Positions 1-5,964 of a stretch of DNA of 7,625 nt are shown here, in pieces; position 1 is the stretch's first letter, and each line of letters opens with the position of its first letter. Under the pieces are notes generated by a model. That model was not told the origin of the DNA, made no database searches, and saw nothing but the letters and a program-made list of their open reading frames with translations. Where the stretch lies: assembly GCA_934202215.1 (NCBI GenBank), contig CAKPXR010000061.1, forward strand, positions 1 through 7,625, written 5' to 3'. Origin of the DNA: an uncultured Veillonella sp. Its GTDB lineage: Bacteria; Bacillota; Negativicutes; Veillonellales; Veillonellaceae. The position numbers and the translations under genes are program-made.

Positions 1-44
1 GGTTGGAAACAACCGTACCGGTTCGATTCCGGTCCTCGGCACCA
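1..44 (+). tRNA. 3' part of a class II tRNA, probably tRNA-Leu (cut by window start)
   Basis: The visible part folds as the 3' portion of a tRNA. A long variable arm (stem GGTTG 1-5, loop GAAA, stem CAACC 10-14) is followed by a T arm (ACCGG 17-21, loop TTCGATT 22-28, CCGGT 29-33). The 3' acceptor strand CCTCGGC is at 34-40, the discriminator A at 41 and an encoded CCA at 42-44. The long variable arm restricts it to Leu, Ser or bacterial Tyr. Discriminator A argues against Ser, and the implied 5' acceptor GCCGAGG resembles bacterial tRNA-Leu. The anticodon lies outside the window, so the identity is an inference. It may be the last member of a tRNA cluster, since a terminator follows directly. 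Confidence 0.88.
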
Positions 45-47
45 ATT

Positions 48-79
48 AAGACTAACTTCGGTTAGTCTTTTTTTCTTTT
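48..79 (+). terminator. Rho-independent terminator of the tRNA
   Basis: A perfect 9-bp stem (AAGACTAAC 48-56 with GTTAGTCTT 61-69) is closed by a TTCG tetraloop on a C-G pair, which is an exceptionally stable loop in RNA. A T-rich run continues to 79. It lies 3 nt after the CCA end of the tRNA and ends its transcription unit. Confidence 0.93.
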
Positions 80-107
80 GTAAATCACAATTTTAAATGT
101 ATATAAT
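78..107 (+). promoter_or_regulatory. Putative sigma-70-type promoter for the DUF523/TudS gene
   Basis: A consensus -10 box TATAAT lies at 102-107, and a weaker -35 box TTGTAA (4 of 6 matches) at 78-83, with 18 bp between them. Transcription would start near 113-115 and leave a leader of about 50-65 nt. The -35 box sits at the end of the preceding terminator's T-tract, so the gene appears to be transcribed independently of the tRNA. Confidence 0.55.
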
Positions 108-179
108 CTACAATATGAGTGTGAGTTTATTATTAGAATGGAATATTTTTAAATATGATTCCATATGGTTAATAAAGTT

Positions 180-635
180 ATGAATGAGAAACCGAAATTG
201 TTAATTAGTGAATGCTTATGTGGTTCATCCTGTCGTTATGATGGAAAAGATAATCTTATAAAACAATTACCACTGTTACAGGATATTTTTGATCTTGTAT
301 CTGTATGTCCAGAAGTATTAGGTGGACTTAGTACACCGCGTGATCCTGCAGAGCGACAAGGAGAACGTATATGTACGGCTAATGGGACTGATGTAACCAC
401 AGAATTTCTCAAAGGAGCTCAAATTGCTTTACATATAGCAATTAAACAGGGGTGTAAGCAGGCACTAATGAAAGCAAAAAGTCCTAGTTGTGGTTATAAG
501 CGCATTTATGATGGCACCTTTAGTAAAACCCTACGGGATGGTTATGGATGCACTGTAGAGGCTTTATTAAAGAATAATATTGAAGTGTATACAGAAGATG
601 AGATTGATCTATTAATAGAACAAAAAAAGAGATGA
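180..635 (+). CDS. DUF523 / TudS-type [4Fe-4S] protein, probable thiouracil desulfurase
   Basis: This small cytosolic protein of about 151 aa belongs to the DUF523 family. Characterised members (TudS) bind a [4Fe-4S] cluster through three cysteines and remove sulfur from 2-thiouracil, a breakdown product of thiolated RNA bases. Numbered from an upstream ATG at 165, the family signatures are ISECL...CRYDG (residues 14-27), VCPEVLGGL with TPR (47-59) and KSPSCG (105-110). The likely cluster ligands are Cys17, Cys48 and Cys109. The C-terminal GYGCTVEALL matches the family's GxGVTAxLL stretch. Neither ATG 165 nor ATG 180 has a clear Shine-Dalgarno site. I prefer 180 because it places the first conserved Cys near residue 12, as is usual in the family. 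The gene stands alone between two terminators and converges on the next gene. The family call is firm; the substrate is inferred. Confidence 0.87.
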   Translation: MNEKPKLLISECLCGSSCRYDGKDNLIKQLPLLQDIFDLVSVCPEVLGGLSTPRDPAERQGERICTANGTDVTTEFLKGAQIALHIAIKQGCKQALMKAKSPSCGYKRIYDGTFSKTLRDGYGCTVEALLKNNIEVYTEDEIDLLIEQKKR

Positions 636-660
636 GTTTTAACTCATCTCTTTTTGTTTT
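622..660. terminator. Bidirectional terminator shared by convergent genes
   Basis: An inverted repeat GAGATGAGTT (629-638) / AACTCATCTC (641-650) is flanked by A7 at 622-628 and T5-G-T-rich sequence from 651. Read on either strand it gives a hairpin followed by a U-run, so it can end both the plus-strand DUF523 gene and the minus-strand transferase gene. The TGA stop of the DUF523 gene (633-635) lies in the 5' arm of the stem. Confidence 0.9.
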
Positions 661-736
661 TTATTATTTTACTATAACCTTAACTGGCTATCATTACATA
701 TTAATAAGCTTAACTCAGTACAAAAAATAGTCCAGA

Positions 737-2569
737 TTATTTACCTTCATTTACAGGATCGTTAGTTAATGGTTGTTCCCCTAGTAAGGTAGTAAGGTTA
801 TGTAAATTAAATCGATACTTACCATTACTGAAGTCTCGTGTTACATCATAACGTTGATTAGGTGCATGCATGAGACCAATTAATGTATCATATAGTAAAT
901 CATTTGTAAAGTATTGATGTTCGTGCTTAGTAAGTTCCTCTGCAGTTTGAGGATACGCTGCACGATATTGAGGAGATAAATAAATCCAGAATGGAATGTG
1001 AGTCATAACAAAGTCAAATGTATCTGGGTTATGAGATTTATCTAAACTTTCACCGTGGTCAGAGAAATACACCATAGCTTGTAAGTTTAATTTTTCCTTA
1101 CCATATGTATAGATTTGCTGTAATAACCAATCAGTATATAGTTGGCTATTAGCATATGCTTCTTGGCCATCTGGATATGGGCCTTGTTTCCATTTACTGA
1201 ATTCATGAGGGTAACGGTCATTATAATAAATATGGCTACCCATGATATGAATAACGATAAAGTTATTTTTTGTAGGATCTACAGATTTTAATAAAGGCAA
1301 TAGAGATTCATCATAGCGGTCAGAGAATGCATATGATTCGTGAGACCATTTCGTGGTATCTGCCGTTTTTGCCATTAGAGAAATGGCTGTATCGTATTCA
1401 CCAAATACACCTTGGTTACTAAACCAAGAAGTGGTATATCCAGCTTTTTTAGCTACGTCCAAGATATTTGCTGAATCAAGGAATGGTTTGTCATCATATT
1501 GATTGCGTTCGGATAGAGCGCGTTCTAGGGTAGGTACTGTTTGCACATAGGATGAGTATGCGTTATCAAAGAAAACAAAATCTTTATTATCAGAGCGCAT
1601 ATTACCTTGCCATGGTGTATCGTCATAAGGGAAGTTTGGATTATATACTTTCATATAATCACGAGAACTAGACTCACCAATTACTAATATAATCGTACCT
1701 GGTGTTTTATTGGCAGAGGTTTCCTTTGTATCTAAATTGAAGGAATCGAAAACTAAATGATGGTTATCATTATATTGTTGCATCTGTTTTACATAATCGC
1801 CAGCGGCAATCCAGTTTGCTACAATACATGTTTTAGGGAATAAGAAGAATGGTACATATACTAAGAATGCTATTATAGATGCAATGAGCAATGTAGAACG
1901 CATAGGTCGTGTAGTATTTAAGTTTACTACTGCTTTCATTCCTAGATTAGACCAGTAGAGTAGATACGTCCAAGCTACTAGACCAATACCAACAGCGATA
2001 AGACCAGGAATGCCGGCCGCATTTTTTAAGAAACCAAAGGCTTCCTCAGGGTTCGTCATATATACTGCTAGTAAACTAGCTGGCGTTAAACAATGCCATG
2101 TAGTTAAGTAGTATCCAATTTGTAAGAATGGAATAAGACTTAATATCATGCTAATGATTGCCATGATTAATGATGTGGTTTTATGAAGGCGATTCGTTTG
2201 GTTTAGTAAGAATTGAATTCCAGATAAGCTCATAAAAATGAGTAGGCCAAATAAGAAGTCATTAGCGAATTCATAAAAATATAAAGGTTTAACATAGGAC
2301 CAGTGGAAAAGGAGTGGGAATGTAAGAGCCCAAAGAATACCGACTAAGCCATACCCTAAAAATGGCCTATGAAAAACGGTACAACCCATGAAGTATTGAA
2401 ATAAAAAAGTACCTACAATTGTTGGTACTGCTAAAATCGTTATATCTTCAACATCTAGACCTAGTGTAATCGGTTCGTAGATGAAAAATAGAGCTATATA
2501 TAAAACAATACCAATGATACCAAAGCGAAAGATGGGGTTTCTCCCAATTTGCTTTAAACTAGATAACAT
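737..2569 (-). CDS. Membrane-anchored phosphoethanolamine transferase (EptA/CptA/OpgE-like, sulfatase superfamily)
   Basis: The gene encodes about 610 aa. The N-terminal ~245 residues are membrane-embedded, with about seven hydrophobic stretches (roughly 16-31, 43-60, 72-88, 104-122, 132-155, 184-206, 226-244). They are followed by an extracytoplasmic sulfatase-fold catalytic domain. Known relatives move phosphoethanolamine from phosphatidylethanolamine to lipid A, LPS core or periplasmic glucans. Key residues, numbered from the chosen start: VIGESSSRDYM with the probable nucleophile Ser300; HIMGSH (His441, His446); FSDHGES with metal ligands Asp504 and His505; and THIPFWIYLSP with His524. 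The segment TNPEEAFGFL is also typical. The start at 2569 is chosen because AAAAGGGG lies 7 nt upstream of it, whereas the in-frame ATG at 2596 has no such site. The gene stands alone, divergent from scpA and convergent with the DUF523 gene. The acceptor molecule cannot be told from the sequence. It suggests an outer membrane and possible cationic-peptide resistance. Confidence 0.9.
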   Translation of the reverse strand: MLSSLKQIGRNPIFRFGIIGIVLYIALFFIYEPITLGLDVEDITILAVPTIVGTFLFQYFMGCTVFHRPFLGYGLVGILWALTFPLLFHWSYVKPLYFYEFANDFLFGLLIFMSLSGIQFLLNQTNRLHKTTSLIMAIISMILSLIPFLQIGYYLTTWHCLTPASLLAVYMTNPEEAFGFLKNAAGIPGLIAVGIGLVAWTYLLYWSNLGMKAVVNLNTTRPMRSTLLIASIIAFLVYVPFFLFPKTCIVANWIAAGDYVKQMQQYNDNHHLVFDSFNLDTKETSANKTPGTIILVIGESSSRDYMKVYNPNFPYDDTPWQGNMRSDNKDFVFFDNAYSSYVQTVPTLERALSERNQYDDKPFLDSANILDVAKKAGYTTSWFSNQGVFGEYDTAISLMAKTADTTKWSHESYAFSDRYDESLLPLLKSVDPTKNNFIVIHIMGSHIYYNDRYPHEFSKWKQGPYPDGQEAYANSQLYTDWLLQQIYTYGKEKLNLQAMVYFSDHGESLDKSHNPDTFDFVMTHIPFWIYLSPQYRAAYPQTAEELTKHEHQYFTNDLLYDTLIGLMHAPNQRYDVTRDFSNGKYRFNLHNLTTLLGEQPLTNDPVNEGK

Positions 2570-2576
2570 AATAAAT

Positions 2577-2598
2577 CCCCTTTTGTAGGAATACAAAA
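2577..2598 (-). promoter_or_regulatory. Ribosome binding site of the transferase gene with abutting hairpin
   Basis: On the minus strand the Shine-Dalgarno sequence AAAAGGGG occupies 2584-2577, 7 nt before the ATG at 2569-2567. It overlaps the 3' arm of a perfect 7-bp inverted repeat, TTTTGTA / TACAAAA, with a TTCC loop (2598-2581). The site decides the start codon. The hairpin could affect ribosome access, but it is AT-rich and weak, so a regulatory role is only a possibility. Confidence 0.6.
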
Positions 2599-2625
2599 TA
2601 AATTTTTTTATAATATATAATAATT

Positions 2626-2655
2626 ACTATAATAAAGATAGCAGATGACTGTAAA
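2626..2655 (-). promoter_or_regulatory. Putative promoter of the phosphoethanolamine transferase gene
   Basis: On the minus strand, TTTACA (plus coordinates 2655-2650) and TATAGT (2631-2626) are separated by 18 bp. Each matches the sigma-70 consensus at five of six positions. Transcription would start near 2619, giving a leader of about 50 nt. The surrounding DNA is very AT-rich and offers other -10-like matches, so the exact boxes are uncertain. Confidence 0.42.
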
Positions 2656-2667
2656 AAAAACAATTAT

Positions 2668-2697
2668 TTGAAAGTACTACTATAAATGCTTTATAAT
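2668..2697 (+). promoter_or_regulatory. Putative promoter of the scpA-to-ispH operon
   Basis: TTGAAA (2668-2673) and a perfect TATAAT (2692-2697) are spaced by 18 bp. An A8 tract at 2653-2660 just upstream could act as an UP-like element. Transcription would start near 2703-2705, leaving a leader of about 30 nt before scpA. This is the only good promoter I see for the gene train that follows. Confidence 0.62.
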
Positions 2698-2720
2698 TAT
2701 ATAGTTAAAGTATATTTTCT

Positions 2721-2725
2721 AAGGA
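2721..2725 (+). promoter_or_regulatory. Ribosome binding site that sets the scpA start
   Basis: AAGGA at 2721-2725 ends 9 nt before the ATG at 2735. An in-frame TTG at 2726 would touch this site directly and so is an unlikely start. The GGGG at 2728-2731 is too close to the ATG to be the main site. Confidence 0.65.
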
Positions 2726-2734
2726 TTGGGGTTT

Positions 2735-3460
2735 ATGGGAGATTATAATTATAAATTAGATGTTTTTGAAGGTCCTTTAGACTTGCTTTTACACCTCATT
2801 GAAAAACATAAAATAGAAATCACCGATATTCCTATCGTTGAAATTACGAGTCAATACTTGGAATATTTAGATAATTGGAATCACTTTGATATTCATTATA
2901 GTAGTGAGTTTCTTGTAATGGCATCTACCTTATTGCAGATTAAATCGCGTATGTTACTGCCTAAAGCTGAACCTGAGCCAGATGAAGCTGAGGATCCACG
3001 TGATGAATTAGTAGCAAAATTAGTAGAGTTTAAGAAAATCAAAGATTTTACAGCTCTATTAATGGAGCGTACAGCTATTTCTGCCAATATATTTAGTAGA
3101 CCTGAAGAAACAAGCATACTTGGATTAGATAATGTATATAATTTAGAACTTTCCCAATTATACGAGATTTTTTATCAAACCTTAAAGCGAGCTAAGGAAT
3201 TACCTGAAGAGGAACCTATTCGTGAAGTGAAGGTTGAAAAAGACAGTTATAGCTTAGAGGATATGATTCTGTCTTTATCTAGTCGTATACATCGTGGTGA
3301 AAGTTTACACTTTAGAGAGTTATTAGTAGCAATTGAAACAAAGAGTGGTATGGTAACAATCTTTATGGCTGTTTTAGAATTGTTGAAACAACAAATCATG
3401 GAAATGCGCTATGAAGAGGATGATATTGTATTCACTGCAGCCTTAGAAGGTATCGTATAG
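2735..3460 (+). CDS. scpA: Segregation and condensation protein A (kleisin)
   Basis: ScpA is the kleisin subunit of the SMC-ScpA-ScpB complex. It bridges the SMC heads on the nucleoid and helps compact and separate newly replicated chromosomes. The 241-aa protein has the family's N-terminal hallmark FEGPLDLLLHLI (residues 11-22), then the SMC-neck-binding helices ending in EFLVMASTLLQIKSRMLLP (58-76). An acidic, proline-rich linker follows (about 79-90, EPEPDEAEDP), and the C-terminal part (about 175-241) should form the winged helix that binds the SMC head. Length is normal for the family. It is the first gene of the plus-strand train, and its partner scpB starts 12 nt after its stop. A longer form starting at TTG 2726 is unlikely given the ribosome binding site position. 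Confidence 0.95.
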   Translation: MGDYNYKLDVFEGPLDLLLHLIEKHKIEITDIPIVEITSQYLEYLDNWNHFDIHYSSEFLVMASTLLQIKSRMLLPKAEPEPDEAEDPRDELVAKLVEFKKIKDFTALLMERTAISANIFSRPEETSILGLDNVYNLELSQLYEIFYQTLKRAKELPEEEPIREVKVEKDSYSLEDMILSLSSRIHRGESLHFRELLVAIETKSGMVTIFMAVLELLKQQIMEMRYEEDDIVFTAALEGIV

Positions 3461-3472
3461 AAAGGGGGCTAT

Positions 3473-3982
3473 ATGAGCTTACCAACAATGCATTTAGAGG
3501 CCGTATTGTTTTCATCGGCAAAGCCTATATCAATAGATATGCTTGAAGAAGTATTTGGACTTTCAACAGAGGAAGTACAGGACTATATAGAAACATTACA
3601 ACGTGAGCTTGAAGACCAAAATCGAGGTATCCGATTGAGAGTATCAGGGGCTGGTGTTGAGTTAGTCAGTGCTATGGAATGCGCTGATTATGTAGGTCAT
3701 ATACGTAAGCGAGAAGATAAATTATCTAATGCAGCGATGGAAACATTAGCTGTTATAGCCTATAAACAACCTATAACTAAAGCTGAAATTGAAGAAATCC
3801 GCGGTGTAAATAGCGATAAGATTATTAAACAATTACTCACTCGATCTCTTATTGCTGAATTAGGTCATAAAGACACTGTAGGAAGACCTATTCTTTATGG
3901 AACAACCGACGAGTTTTTAAGAAGTGCTGGTGTAGAATCTATTGAAGCTTTACATCAAGAAGTTTCGGAAACAGAAGGATAA
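3473..3982 (+). CDS. scpB: Segregation and condensation protein B
   Basis: ScpB dimers bind the middle of ScpA and stabilise the bacterial SMC condensin complex. The 169-aa product has two winged-helix domains. The first spans about 5-78 and begins HLEAVLFSSAKPIS. The second spans about 84-155 and carries the conserved ETLAVIAYKQPITKAEI (90-106), RGVNSD (110-115) and GRPILYGTTDEFL (137-149). A strong AAAGGGGG at 3461-3468, directly after the scpA stop, serves the ATG at 3473. The scpA-scpB adjacency is the usual Firmicutes arrangement and supports co-translation of the two subunits. The gene ends one base before the rluB start, and its last codons contain the rluB ribosome binding site. Confidence 0.95.
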   Translation: MSLPTMHLEAVLFSSAKPISIDMLEEVFGLSTEEVQDYIETLQRELEDQNRGIRLRVSGAGVELVSAMECADYVGHIRKREDKLSNAAMETLAVIAYKQPITKAEIEEIRGVNSDKIIKQLLTRSLIAELGHKDTVGRPILYGTTDEFLRSAGVESIEALHQEVSETEG

Positions 3983-3983
3983 T

Positions 3984-4712
3984 ATGGAACGATTACAAAA
4001 ATTTATTGCTAGTTGTGGTGTTGCATCACGACGTAAGGCAGAAGAATTAATTACGGAGGGGAAAGTTCAGATTAATGGCCGCAAGGTAACTGAACTGGGC
4101 GTTAAAATTGACCCTCAAAAAGATAAGGTTAAGGTTAATGGCCAATTATTGGCGCAAGAAAAACCTGTATATTATTTATTAAATAAGCCAAAGGGCGTCA
4201 TTACATCTGTATCTGACCCTCAAGGTCGAGAAACTGTTTTAGATTATATCAAAAACGAATCTAAACGCATTTATCCTATTGGTCGTCTTGATTTATATAC
4301 TGAAGGTTTATTATTACTTACCAATGATGGTGAATTAGCACAAAACTTAACACATCCATCTAAAGGTGTAGAAAAAACCTATGAAGTGCGTATCAAAGGT
4401 CGGGTTCGCGATGAAGACTTACAAGTCATTGCCAATGGCGTAAAACTTGAAGACGGAATGACAGCGCCTGCTACAATTGTAGACTTAGGTTTTGATGATC
4501 ATAACGGCGTTCATGAAGTAGAGATTACAATTCATGAGGGGCGTAATCGTCAAGTTCGTCGTATGTTTGAACACTTTGGGTATCGCATTCATAACTTAAA
4601 ACGTATTGCTTATGCAGGTCTCACATTGGGCGGTGTAAAACGTGGTGCTTCTCGTCAACTTACTATTAGAGAGGTTAAAGCTCTTAAAGCATTGGGGACT
4701 GATAAGAAATGA
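3984..4712 (+). CDS. rluB: 23S rRNA pseudouridine synthase, RluB/RsuA family
   Basis: RluB-type enzymes isomerise a uridine in 23S rRNA (U2605 in E. coli) to pseudouridine during large-subunit assembly. The 242-aa product has an N-terminal S4 RNA-binding domain (about 1-60, MERLQKFIASCGVASRRKAE onward) and then the synthase domain. The catalytic Asp103 lies in GRLDLYTEGLLLLTNDGEL (100-118), and EGRNRQVRRMFEHFG is at 185-199. The start at 3984 follows AGAAGGA (3973-3979) and matches the family N-terminus. An in-frame ATG at 3942 would add 14 residues that overlap scpB and have no family support. Only 1 nt separates it from scpB, and its stop overlaps the next start (ATGA). The RsuA/RluB/RluE/RluF subfamilies share this fold; gene order beside scpAB favours RluB, as with B. 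subtilis YpuL. Confidence 0.92.
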   Translation: MERLQKFIASCGVASRRKAEELITEGKVQINGRKVTELGVKIDPQKDKVKVNGQLLAQEKPVYYLLNKPKGVITSVSDPQGRETVLDYIKNESKRIYPIGRLDLYTEGLLLLTNDGELAQNLTHPSKGVEKTYEVRIKGRVRDEDLQVIANGVKLEDGMTAPATIVDLGFDDHNGVHEVEITIHEGRNRQVRRMFEHFGYRIHNLKRIAYAGLTLGGVKRGASRQLTIREVKALKALGTDKK

Positions 4713-5956
4713 AACAAATCATAGTCATTGGTGGTGGTGCGGCAGGTCTTATGGCAGCTGTTATAGCAGGTCGTGAAGGTGCTCGTGTCATATTACTTGA
4801 AAAAATGAATATGGTTGGTAAGAAGATGGGCATCACCGGTAAAGGTCGATGTAATATTACAAATAATGCAGATATGACCGAGTTCATTAAAAATACGCCA
4901 GGTAATGGCAAGTTCCTCTACGGTGCTTATGAACGCTTTAGTAATGAAGACTTGCTTGAACTATTGCATAGTTGGGGGTTGAAAACTAAGGTAGAACGTG
5001 GCGGGCGCGTATTCCCTGAATCTGATTCCGCTTTAGAAGTACGTAATACGTTCATGAAAATCCTTAAAAAATATAATGTCAGAGTTCATTTGAATGAACC
5101 TGTTACATCTATTACTGTAAAAGATGATCGAGTAGTAGGGGTTACAACAGATAAGGAACAATATGCTTGTGATGCTGCTATTATATGTACTGGTGGTGCT
5201 TCATATCCTTTAACTGGTTCTACTGGTGATGGATATACTTTAGCTAAGAAAATAGGGCATACCATTACGGATATTAGACCATCGTTGGTGCCAATAGTAA
5301 CAGAGGAATCATGGGTGAAGGATATTATGGGTCTTAGCCTTCGTAATGTTGAGGTATCTGTTATTTCAAACAATAAGGTACAGGCTAAGCAATTTGGGGA
5401 AATGATGTTTACCCATTTCGGACTTACCGGTCCTACTATCTTGTCGTTAAGTCATACGGTAGGCAAATTATTGCGTAAGAAAAACCCTCAAATTACCATT
5501 GAAATAAATCTTAAGCCTGCATTAACGGCAGAAGTATTAGATAAGCGTTTACAAAAAGATTTTGATTTATATTCTAAGAAACAATTGGCTAACGGGATGA
5601 AAGATTTGCTGCCGGTAAATCTTATCCCTATTGTTATAAAGCTTGCTGAATTAGATCCAAGTAAACCAATTAATCAAATCACAAAAGAAGAACGTTTGCG
5701 TTTATGTCATGTATTACAACATATGACATTAACCGTTAAGGAATTGCGTCCGGTGGCAGAAGCCATTGTTACAGCCGGGGGAATCTCGTTAAAAGAATTT
5801 AGTCCAAAAACAATGGAATCTAAATTAGTGAAAGGTTTATATGGTGCCGGTGAGGTATTGGATATTGATGCCTTTACAGGTGGCTATAATTTACAAGCAG
5901 CTTTTTCCACTGGTTATGTAGCGGCTATGCATGCTGTACATGGTGATGAAGAATAG
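4709..5956 (+). CDS. HI0933/YhiN-family NAD(P)/FAD-dependent oxidoreductase (role unknown)
   Basis: This 415-aa flavoprotein has an N-terminal Rossmann FAD site: GGGAAG (8-13), Glu31 at the end of the second strand to hold the FAD ribose, and the family hallmark GKKMGITGKGRCNITN (37-52). GGRVFPESDSA (98-108), TGGASYPLTGSTGDGY (161-176) and GEMMFTHFGLTGP (230-242) follow. The C-terminal FAD motif runs from GLYGAGEVLDIDAF (376-389) to TGGYNLQ (390-396). Length is normal. The family is widespread. Its gut-clostridial BaiN member is linked to bile-acid reduction, but the overall family lacks a settled housekeeping reaction, so that function should not be transferred here. Its start overlaps the rluB stop by 4 nt without a strong Shine-Dalgarno, which suggests translational coupling. 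Confidence 0.9.
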   Translation: MKQIIVIGGGAAGLMAAVIAGREGARVILLEKMNMVGKKMGITGKGRCNITNNADMTEFIKNTPGNGKFLYGAYERFSNEDLLELLHSWGLKTKVERGGRVFPESDSALEVRNTFMKILKKYNVRVHLNEPVTSITVKDDRVVGVTTDKEQYACDAAIICTGGASYPLTGSTGDGYTLAKKIGHTITDIRPSLVPIVTEESWVKDIMGLSLRNVEVSVISNNKVQAKQFGEMMFTHFGLTGPTILSLSHTVGKLLRKKNPQITIEINLKPALTAEVLDKRLQKDFDLYSKKQLANGMKDLLPVNLIPIVIKLAELDPSKPINQITKEERLRLCHVLQHMTLTVKELRPVAEAIVTAGGISLKEFSPKTMESKLVKGLYGAGEVLDIDAFTGGYNLQAAFSTGYVAAMHAVHGDEE

Positions 5957-5964
5957 AGGTTATT

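Noticed and set aside
108..164. Riboswitch in the DUF523 leader
   Set aside because: The stretch is short and AT-rich, with no stable stem or known aptamer core.
1..180. Integration site of a mobile element at the tRNA 3' end
   Set aside because: No integrase gene and no repeated copy of the tRNA 3' end was seen in the window.
2570..2596. Nine-codon N-terminal extension of the transferase
   Set aside because: The extension contains the Shine-Dalgarno AAAAGGGG that serves the ATG at 2569, so it is more likely leader than coding.
2896..3117. Minus-strand ORF of 73 codons inside scpA
   Set aside because: Its serine/alanine-rich product is the mirror of the acidic scpA linker, it has no family motif, and scpA on the other strand is certain.
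3942..3983. Upstream extension of rluB
   Set aside because: It would overlap scpB and add a lysine-rich stretch not found in the family; the ATG at 3984 has its own ribosome binding site.
4684..4911. Minus-strand ORF of 75 codons over the rluB/flavoprotein junction
   Set aside because: It is antisense to the FAD-binding motif region of a clear gene; its proline/alanine-rich content comes from the glycine codons opposite.
5086..5373. Minus-strand ORF of 95 codons inside the flavoprotein gene
   Set aside because: No recognisable motif, no ribosome binding site context, and full overlap with a well-supported gene.
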